From the NCBI GenBank assembly GCA_016182435.1, contig JACPGN010000037.1:1-17233 (forward strand): 17,233 nucleotides of DNA, in the 5' to 3' direction. Both the position numbers and the translations under genes were made by a program. Positions 5,481 through 10,783 of the stretch are shown in pieces. Positions within the stretch are counted from its first letter, which is position 1, and the number at the start of each line of letters is the position of its first letter. The notes beneath the pieces are model-generated. The model did no database searches and was not told the origin of the DNA. It saw only the letters and a program-made list of their open reading frames with translations. The DNA is from Lentisphaerota bacterium (GTDB lineage Bacteria > Verrucomicrobiota > Kiritimatiellia > JAAZAB01).

Positions 5481-5996
5481 TCATCTGTTGTCCGTCGTCT
5501 GGCGTCTGGTTTTCTCAAGGGCTTCCAGGATCAGCACCGCGCGGCCCAGCCCATCGGCCTGGCGCGACGAGGAGAGCGCGCATTCCACCAGGCGCCAGGG
5601 CGGCCGCTGGTTCTCGGCCGCCTGCAGAAAACCAGACACCTTGCTCAGGTCCACTTCATTGAACACTACCTCGGCTTGGCGCAGGGTCCAGCCCGAAACC
5701 AGGCTCCGCGTTTCGCGCTCCCTGATTTCCGGCGCTGCGCTGGTTATGGTAGCGCCCGCCAGAGTCGCCAACGCCACCGGCACGGTATTGCTCAAGGCTT
5801 CAAAAGCTTGCCGACTCCGCTGGTGCCGGTCATGGGTCTGCTTAATAATGGACAATTGCGCCAGCGTTTCCAGCTTGCCCTGCAACCTCGCGCGGGTAAT
5901 TGCATTCTGCCGCAGCGCGCTGATTGAAGCCAGAAGGCCCGCCAGGAAAATCAACAGCGCGCACGTTTGCAGGATAAGTCCGGTATTCAGTTTCAC
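5481..5996 (-). CDS. GspM/PilO-like assembly-platform protein
   Basis: The product is 171 aa. It starts with GTG at 5996, which is preceded by AAGGAGG at 6 bases and overlaps the gspL-like stop as GTGA, so translation is coupled. Residues about 7-29 (LILQTCALLIFLAGLLASI) form one transmembrane helix. A coiled-coil helix follows (RARLQGKLETLAQLSIIKQT), and then a small alpha/beta periplasmic domain (residues 85-165). One N-terminal helix, a coiled coil and a ferredoxin-like domain, coded right behind a GspL-like gene, is the PilO/GspM layout of type II secretion and type IV pilus inner-membrane platforms. Sequence identity in this family is low, so the call rests mainly on topology and position. 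The C-terminus (EKTRRQTTDNR) comes from a CGTC-type low-complexity tract and is probably not native. Confidence 0.65.
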   Translation of the reverse strand: MKLNTGLILQTCALLIFLAGLLASISALRQNAITRARLQGKLETLAQLSIIKQTHDRHQRSRQAFEALSNTVPVALATLAGATITSAAPEIRERETRSLVSGWTLRQAEVVFNEVDLSKVSGFLQAAENQRPPWRLVECALSSSRQADGLGRAVLILEALEKTRRQTTDNR

Positions 5997-7672
5997 GGAG
6001 CGCCTCCTTCGGCCTTGATGCTAAACCGCACCTCGGTTTCGGCTACCGCTTCCTGCCGCTCCAGCTTGACGGCATAGCCCAGCGCTTTCAGGCGCTCTTC
6101 CAATTCACCGCACTGGTCCCAGTCCTCGGCCAGGCCGGTCAGCGCCAGGCTGTCCCGCCGCAGGTTCAAGGTCTCAAAGCGCACGGCCGCGGCTTTGCCT
6201 GCACGGATGACTTCGGCCAATCGCACCGCCAGGGACGGCGCGAAAGCCTCCAGAAACGGCTTAGTCAAGGGAGCCTGTTTCTCCCATGCTTTCTGAACTT
6301 CCGGGACTTCGCGACCATAAGGAATCACCACGCCAGGCGAAGCGCTTGGCAAGCCGGGCGCCAGCTCAGCGGCCAGCCGGGCAATCTCGGCTTTAACACG
6401 GTTAAAGCGCCGCTCGGCCAGCAAACGCGAGGCCAGGCTGAACCCCATCAGCGCTACTCCGGCGGCCAGGATACTCACAACCGCGGCGCGCGCGCGTCTT
6501 TCCACCATGCGCCGGACCACCGGATGCGTAAGCGAAAGCTGACGCATATTGCAACGCAACGGCCCGCGCTTCAGTGCGCGCTCGCCCAGGGCGCGCGCCA
6601 GGAATAAAGCAGGCTCTTTAGCAATCATCAACTTGCCCGGCCACGACTGGGCCAGGGATTGATGCAACGCATTGACCACGGCCGTCTCGCCGGCGCGCGC
6701 GCCGCAGAACAGCCATTGCACCTCGGCGCCAGCCGGCCCGTCTGCAACGCTACCCAGCCCGCAGTCGCTACGCTCCAGCGTTGCGGGCGGGTGCGTAGCA
6801 TTGCCTGCCCGCAGTGGCTGCGCCACAGGCGCTGCAGGCGGGCGGGCAGGAAAACCCGCGTGCAGAAGCAGTTGCAGGCGGTTAACCAGGTCATCGGCCG
6901 AGGCGGACTGCGCCGGGGTTTGCAAACTGTGGGCCTGGCTATAGCGCGTGCCCGACCCCATAACCAGCGTAAGATGATCGCTTTCCAAGCAAATCAGCGC
7001 CCGATGCTGGCTTGGCTCGGCAGGCCCGCCCACCATAGCCCTGAGCGAAGTCGAAGGGGCGACGGCAGGCCATTCCACCAGACTTTGCGTCCAGAGCGCG
7101 AGCCCTTCATGATCCAGGAGCATCGGGTCCAGGCCCACGCCAAGCGCGTGATAAACTTGAGCCTGGTAACGCGCCAGGCAGGCTTGAATTGCTTCGCGGC
7201 GCGCGGCGCAAACCAGGGCGCTGACCGTGCCTTCAGGTGTCCGGCGAAACTCCACAAACTGGTAGATGCATTCCTCCAATGGAAAGGGCAATTGGACATC
7301 GAGGAGCGTGGGCAACACTTTCCGAGCCTTAGTCAGGGAGGTCAGCGACGAGTCCAGCCAGAGCGTAAGACTGTCCTGCACGGCCAGGCAACCCACCGTC
7401 CCTGCTTCGCTAATGCTTCCTCCTTCGTCCCGACCTCTCGGAGAGTCGGGACTATGGCGGACACGTCCGGCGTTGCCGGATTCAGTCTGGCGCACAGCCT
7501 GCCCGCCTGTGCCCGAGGCTCGGCCAGGGAGCTCGGCCAGGGTTCCGCCCGCTAAACGCCAGGCCCGGACCGTGACGGCGCCGCCGCCCGTGAGGGTTAC
7601 GCTGTTCCAGACCCGTGGTCGAAACGGCACGGCGCTGCGGCAGGTAGACAATAATTTTTCCGAAGTTGCCAT
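5993..7672 (-). CDS. GspL/PilM-PilN-like assembly-platform protein carrying several repeat insertions
   Basis: The product is 559 aa from ATG at 7672, whose A is shared with the ancestral gpsA stop (TAATG). The N-terminal half has the actin-like GspL/PilM pattern: LPTLLDVQLPFPLEECIYQF (from about residue 117), then ALVCAARREAIQACLARY and GLDPMLLDHEGLALW. One transmembrane helix (395-417) follows, then a coiled coil and a ferredoxin-like PilN/GspL domain to the end. It should recruit an assembly ATPase from the cytoplasm and bind the GspM-like protein in the periplasm. At least four segments coincide with dispersed palindromic repeats: residues ~44-82, 205-212 (STSLR), ~275-307 (PPATLERSDCGLG) and 440-447 (GLPSASPG). 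All keep the frame open. The protein is therefore longer than usual for the family, and its function is uncertain unless the insertions lie in loops. Confidence 0.75.
   Translation of the reverse strand: MATSEKLLSTCRSAVPFRPRVWNSVTLTGGGAVTVRAWRLAGGTLAELPGRASGTGGQAVRQTESGNAGRVRHSPDSPRGRDEGGSISEAGTVGCLAVQDSLTLWLDSSLTSLTKARKVLPTLLDVQLPFPLEECIYQFVEFRRTPEGTVSALVCAARREAIQACLARYQAQVYHALGVGLDPMLLDHEGLALWTQSLVEWPAVAPSTSLRAMVGGPAEPSQHRALICLESDHLTLVMGSGTRYSQAHSLQTPAQSASADDLVNRLQLLLHAGFPARPPAAPVAQPLRAGNATHPPATLERSDCGLGSVADGPAGAEVQWLFCGARAGETAVVNALHQSLAQSWPGKLMIAKEPALFLARALGERALKRGPLRCNMRQLSLTHPVVRRMVERRARAAVVSILAAGVALMGFSLASRLLAERRFNRVKAEIARLAAELAPGLPSASPGVVIPYGREVPEVQKAWEKQAPLTKPFLEAFAPSLAVRLAEVIRAGKAAAVRFETLNLRRDSLALTGLAEDWDQCGELEERLKALGYAVKLERQEAVAETEVRFSIKAEGGAP
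6336..6355 (-). repeat. Short intragenic repeat encoding GLPSAS, copy in gspL-like gene
   Basis: GCGAAGCGCTTGGCAAGCC (6337-6355) matches 11002-11020 in the large lipoprotein gene at 18 of 19 bases. Both are read in the same frame to give GLPSAS, although the proteins are unrelated. Confidence 0.65.
6753..6791. repeat. Family-B repeat inside gspL-like gene
   Basis: The 39-bp segment starts CCCAGCCCGCAGTCGCTACG and matches 14067-14105 (intergenic) at 38 of 39 positions. In the gspL frame it encodes PPATLERSDCGLG. A second, diverged palindrome of the same look follows (GCCTGCCCGCAGTGGCTG, to about 6850), so the inserted block is ~100 bp. Confidence 0.85.
7039..7058. repeat. CCCTGAGCGAAGTCGAAGGG motif inside gspL-like gene
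   Basis: This 20-bp palindrome-like motif is a familiar dispersed repeat in several bacterial phyla. It encodes STSLR here. Only one copy is in this window, so its repeat status rests on outside knowledge. Confidence 0.45.
7427..7542. repeat. Repeat block in gspL-like 5' region: hairpin plus family-A copy
   Basis: Arms GTCCCGAC (7427-7434) and GTCGGGAC (7445-7452) form a hairpin. A family-A copy follows at 7497-7542; its first 35 bases are identical, in opposite orientation, to the copy at the end of plsY (8763-8810). Together they encode residues about 44-82 of the gspL-like protein, including ELPGRASGTGGQA. Confidence 0.8.
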
Positions 7673-7758
7673 TAGTCCCGTTCCGGGCGGACCGCGCGAG
7701 TTAGAAGCGTTTCGACTGCCTGGGCCGGTTTGCGGCCCTCATAGAGCACGGCATGGAC
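7672..7758 (-). pseudogene. Detached C-terminal coding segment of gpsA
   Basis: In the frame shifted from the open gpsA frame, the minus strand reads VHAVLYEGRKPAQAVETLLT and then RAVRPERD, stop TAA at 7672-7674. This is the normal GpsA ending (V--VLY-G--P--AV--LL-R). The stop shares its last base with the gspL-like ATG, so the original operon was tightly coupled. The segment is translated only if the deletion upstream is an error or a frameshift occurs. Confidence 0.85.
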
Positions 7759-8572
7759 TTAGGATCTGGGTCAAGGTCTCGCCGCGCCCCAGCCGCTCGC
7801 CCACGGCGTGATTCCGGCTCCAGCGGCTGGCGCAAGTGACAACGAGATCGCCCAAGCCGCTCAAGCCGGCAAACGTTTCGCGCTCAGCTCCCAAGGCGAC
7901 GCCCAGGCGCGTCATTTCCGCCAGGCCGCGGGTCATGAGCGCGGCGCGGGTGTTATCGCCAAAGCCGAGGCCATCGCTGATGCCCGCGGCCAGCGCCATG
8001 ATGTTTTTCAAGGCGCCACCCAGTTCGACGCCAATAACGTCCTCAGATGTGTACACCCGGAACTGCGCTCCGGTCATGATTTTCTGCAGCGCACTGGCCC
8101 GGGCCCGATCCTCGCAGGCCAGCACCACGGCGGTTGGCACCCCGCGGGCAACTTCTTCGGCGTGGCTCGGTCCGGATAATGCCGCCACGGGGTTTGGGGC
8201 AAGCACCTCGCCGGCCACCTGCGTGAGGCGCAGGTGCGTGGCGGTATCCAGGCCCTTACTCACGCTCAAGAGCGCGCAATCCGGCGGAATCCGGCCGGCA
8301 AACGATTCCAGGACTTTCCGGTAAAACTTGGATGGCACCGCCAGGATGACGAGCTCGGCCTTGGCCACAGCCTCATCCCGGTCGGCCGTCCAGTGCAGCT
8401 CTTGCGGCAAGGGCACGCCCGGCAGGAACAGCGTGTTCTCGTGTTCGCGGCGCAGGCGCTCAATGTATTCCGGAAAAGGACCCCACAACCGCACAGTATG
8501 CCCCTGTTTAAGAAGCAGCAGGCCGAGGGCGGTCCCCCACCCGCCGTCACCTATTATGGCTATGCGCTGCAT
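7739..8572 (-). CDS. gpsA: Glycerol-3-phosphate dehydrogenase GpsA, C-terminus lost by deletion and frameshift
   Basis: The open frame is 277 aa from ATG at 8572. GpsA reduces dihydroxyacetone phosphate to sn-glycerol 3-phosphate with NAD(P)H in the cytosol, feeding phospholipid synthesis. The Rossmann motif IGDGGWGTALG (residues 7-17), SGPSHAEEVARG (133-144), ELGGALKNIMALAAG with catalytic Lys189, and GLSGLGDLVVTCAS (236-249) are intact. After HAVGERLGRGETLTQIL the normal protein continues ~33 more residues before VLY-G. Here those are missing, and the frame runs into SPCRAL and stops, 67 bases short of the next gene. Typical length is 330-340 aa. The lost helices close the substrate domain, so activity is doubtful; a sequencing or assembly error is an alternative. 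It lies downstream of plsY, the enzyme that uses its product. No Shine-Dalgarno is visible at the ATG. Confidence 0.9.
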   Translation of the reverse strand: MQRIAIIGDGGWGTALGLLLLKQGHTVRLWGPFPEYIERLRREHENTLFLPGVPLPQELHWTADRDEAVAKAELVILAVPSKFYRKVLESFAGRIPPDCALLSVSKGLDTATHLRLTQVAGEVLAPNPVAALSGPSHAEEVARGVPTAVVLACEDRARASALQKIMTGAQFRVYTSEDVIGVELGGALKNIMALAAGISDGLGFGDNTRAALMTRGLAEMTRLGVALGAERETFAGLSGLGDLVVTCASRWSRNHAVGERLGRGETLTQILSPCRAL

Positions 8573-8615
8573 GAGTTTAAGAGTTCAAGGGTTCACAGTT
8601 CACGGTTAGTAACAG

Positions 8616-8739
8616 GTCAGTTATTGGGAGGTATATTGTGATCTTCAATGCTGTCATTCCCGCGAAAGCGGGAATCCAGCATTAATTTTTCTGGATTCCC
8701 GATCAGGTCGGGAATGACAATCAGCCCCCAATAACTGAC
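8616..8739. repeat. GTCAGTTATTGGG terminal-inverted-repeat element with REP core, between plsY and gpsA
   Basis: GTCAGTTATTGGG (8616-8628) and CCCAATAACTGAC (8727-8739) are a perfect 13-bp inverted pair. The core (8653-8718) is the uninterrupted form of the REP element at 287-406. The element lies between two genes of one pathway on the same strand and may separate or modulate their transcripts. Confidence 0.8.
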
Positions 8740-8751
8740 GCATTACCACGG

Positions 8752-9432
8752 TTATCCGGCTTCCCCTGGCCGATGCTCCCTGGCCGAGCCTCGGGCACAG
8801 GCGGGCAGGCTTTTAAATTCAAACCGGTTTTCCGTGCCGGCAAGCAAGCGCTGGATATTACGCTTATGCCGCCAGATGACCAGGCCGCAGAGCACGGTCA
8901 ACACGACCGGCAGGAGGATACCGCCGGAAGCATAAAAAAACCAGACCGCGCCGGCCACCACAAGAGCGGCCACGATGGACGCCACGGAAACGTAGCGGGT
9001 TGCCGCAAAAACCAGCGCCCAGGCCAGCAGGCCGATGCCGGCCGCCGGGGGCGTCAGACCCAAAAGCGCGCCCACGCTGGTGGCGACGCCCTTGCCGCCC
9101 TTGAACCGCAGGTAGACCGGCCAATTGTGGCCGCCAATGGCCAAGCAGGCGCACATCAGGCTCAAGAGCTCGCCGCCATCATACGCCCAAAACTTTCTCG
9201 CGAGCAAGGGGAACACGCTGACTGGAATAAAGCCCTTCAACACATCGCCGGCGAACACCAGCGCTCCCCAGCCTTTGCCCACCGCGCGGAAGACATTGGT
9301 GGCGCCGATATTGCCGCTGCCGACCGTGCGGATATCCACACCCCGGGCGCGCGCAATCAGGAAGCCGAAGGGAATGGCGCCCAGCAAATAGGCCAGAACG
9401 CCGCAAATTGTATAAATGACCGCCGCAGTCAT
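8752..9432 (-). CDS. plsY: Glycerol-3-phosphate acyltransferase PlsY, with repeat-derived C-terminus
   Basis: The product is 226 aa from ATG at 9432. PlsY transfers an acyl group from acyl-phosphate to glycerol 3-phosphate in the inner membrane, the first step of phospholipid synthesis. The three family motifs are clear: GSGNIGATNVFR (38-49), GGHNWPVYLRFKGGKGVAT (100-118) and IWRHKRNIQRLLAGTE (186-201). About five hydrophobic helices are spread as expected. The family normally ends a few residues after GTENRF. Here FEFK is followed by SLPACARGSAREHRPGEAG, encoded by the family-A repeat at 8763-8810, so the tail is not native. A TTGACT and a GGATAG lie within 50 bases upstream and could form a promoter very close to the ATG. 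The gene is divergent from the oxidoreductase at 9676. Confidence 0.93.
   Translation of the reverse strand: MTAAVIYTICGVLAYLLGAIPFGFLIARARGVDIRTVGSGNIGATNVFRAVGKGWGALVFAGDVLKGFIPVSVFPLLARKFWAYDGGELLSLMCACLAIGGHNWPVYLRFKGGKGVATSVGALLGLTPPAAGIGLLAWALVFAATRYVSVASIVAALVVAGAVWFFYASGGILLPVVLTVLCGLVIWRHKRNIQRLLAGTENRFEFKSLPACARGSAREHRPGEAG
8763..8810 (-). repeat. Family-A repeat at the 3' end of plsY
   Basis: The reverse strand starts GCCTGCCCGCCTGTGCCCGA, and its first 35 bases equal those of the copy at 7497. It encodes SLPACARGSAREHRPG in the plsY frame; the opposite orientation inside gspL gives a different peptide. Confidence 0.85.
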
Positions 9433-9675
9433 GGCGGACTATCCCAGCATACGGCCGCCGTGAAGTCAAGGCCAAGCGGGTAGCTGGAACGGCTGGGCAA
9501 GGTAGATTAACCGGCTCGAAAAATCATTGACTTGAGTCCTCATTTTGCGATGCTCCGGCCTCACGAGATAATGCGCCCCTTGCGCTTGCCCCGCGTCGCG
9601 CGGGGTGGCGCGGTGGCCGCCAGAAGAATCCACGCCCTCACGGGCGCAGCTACAGGATGCAAGGAAAGAACAACC
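9433..9675. other. Divergent intergenic region between plsY and oxidoreductase gene
   Basis: It contains a GC hairpin, GCCCCGCG then CGCGGGGTGGC (about 9586-9606), and TTGACT at 9529 facing the oxidoreductase, without a convincing -10 at the right distance. No gene is visible; the frame opening at 9532 has no ribosome site and is an upstream extension of the oxidoreductase frame. Confidence 0.4.
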
Positions 9676-10722
9676 ATGTCCAAAGCTAAACTGAAAATCG
9701 GTGTGATTGGTCTGGGCCGCATTGGCTGGCAGTTTCATTGTCCGACCATCGCCAAGCATCGCGAGTTCGAGTTGGTCGGCGTGGCCGACCCGCTGGCCGA
9801 CCGGCGCGCGGAGGCCGAGCGCGCTTATCATTGCGCGGCCTTCGCCGATTACCGGCAACTGCTGAAGATACCCGGCCTGCAGGCCGTGGCCATTGCCGCG
9901 CCGACCCATCTGCATAAGCCGATGGCTTTGGCCGCCTTAGGCCGCGGGCTGCACGTGATGCTGGAAAAACCCATGGCGGCCACTCTCCGCGACGGCCAGC
10001 AGATTGTACGCTCAGCCCGCGCGCGGCAGCGGGTCTTGACCGTCTATCAACCGCATCGCGCGATAGCATACTTTCAACACCTGCGCCGCCTGATCAACGA
10101 GGGCCGAATTGGAACGGTGTATCACGTCCGCCGGGGTATGTTCGGTTTCGCGCGCCGCAACGATTGGCAGAGCCTGGTCCGATTTGGCGGCGGTATGTTG
10201 AATAATTATGGCGCGCACGCCCTGGACCAGGTTCTACAACTGATCGGCTACGACGTGCGGCGCGTATTCTGCGGCTTACGGCGGGTGGCCAGCCTGGGCG
10301 ATGCCGAGGACGTGGTAAAAATCGTGATTGAAACCAAACGGGGGTTGATTGGCGAGGTGGATATCAACCAGGCGTGCGCGCAGCAATTGTATGAACTTGA
10401 GGTAATCGGCACAACCGGGGTGATTGTCTTGCAAGCGGGCAAATGGCATATCCGCCACTTCGCCAAAGCCGCATTAAAGCCCAGACGGCTGAATAGGAGC
10501 TTAGCCGCCGCTGATCGGCAATATCCCCACGAGGGGCTCACTTATCAAGAAGACCAACTGAGGGTTGACCAGCGCTGCGCGGTGGATGTGTACCGCGACT
10601 TTGCGCGGGCCATTCGGACCGGAAAAAAGCCGCTGGTGGATCCGCGGGAACCGCTGGCGGTTCTGCGTCTTATAGAGCAGTGCCGGCGCAGCGCCCAGCG
10701 CATCCGCGTCACCCCGCTCTGA
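9676..10722 (+). CDS. Gfo/Idh/MocA family oxidoreductase
   Basis: The product is 348 aa from ATG at 9676, preceded by CAAGGAAAG. The frame extends upstream, but IGVIGLGRIGWQF must lie near the N-terminus. The Rossmann dinucleotide motif is G12-L-G14-R-I-G17, followed by VGVADP ending the second strand. EKPMAAT at 97-103 carries the conserved EKP, where the lysine contacts the nicotinamide. GGGMLNNYGAHALDQV (171-186) is the C-terminal-domain motif that includes the catalytic-region His181 and Asp184. The enzyme should be a cytosolic NAD(P)-dependent dehydrogenase acting on a sugar, inositol or related hydroxy compound; the exact substrate is not readable. It is alone on the plus strand between the plsY operon and a convergent lipoprotein gene. 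The protein is rich in arginine, in line with the local GC. Confidence 0.9.
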   Translation: MSKAKLKIGVIGLGRIGWQFHCPTIAKHREFELVGVADPLADRRAEAERAYHCAAFADYRQLLKIPGLQAVAIAAPTHLHKPMALAALGRGLHVMLEKPMAATLRDGQQIVRSARARQRVLTVYQPHRAIAYFQHLRRLINEGRIGTVYHVRRGMFGFARRNDWQSLVRFGGGMLNNYGAHALDQVLQLIGYDVRRVFCGLRRVASLGDAEDVVKIVIETKRGLIGEVDINQACAQQLYELEVIGTTGVIVLQAGKWHIRHFAKAALKPRRLNRSLAAADRQYPHEGLTYQEDQLRVDQRCAVDVYRDFARAIRTGKKPLVDPREPLAVLRLIEQCRRSAQRIRVTPL

Positions 10723-10725
10723 GTT

Positions 10726-10743
10726 GCGGTTCTTCCGAACCGC
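10726..10743. terminator. Hairpin between convergent genes
   Basis: GCGGTTC (10726-10732) and GAACCGC (10737-10743) form a 7-bp stem with a TTCC loop, 4 bases after the oxidoreductase stop and 41 bases from the stop of the convergent lipoprotein gene. There is no U-tract; a bidirectional terminator is likely from position only. Confidence 0.55.
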
Positions 10744-10783
10744 CGCTACACCGAAAAACCTGTCCAGCAGGATAGCTGACTCA

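Noticed and set aside
6659..7555. 298-codon open frame on the plus strand opposite the gspL-like gene
   Set aside because: It lies wholly antisense to a recognisable gene, has no ribosome site, and its protein is rich in Arg/Gln/His as expected from the shadow of a GC-rich gene.
8773..9483. 236-codon plus-strand open frame opposite plsY
   Set aside because: plsY has all three family motifs on the other strand; the plus frame has composition typical of antisense shadows.
9529..9560. Promoter for the Gfo/Idh gene (TTGACT with ATGCTC)
   Set aside because: The -10 candidate matches poorly and lies ~120 bases from the start codon; not strong enough to list as a feature.
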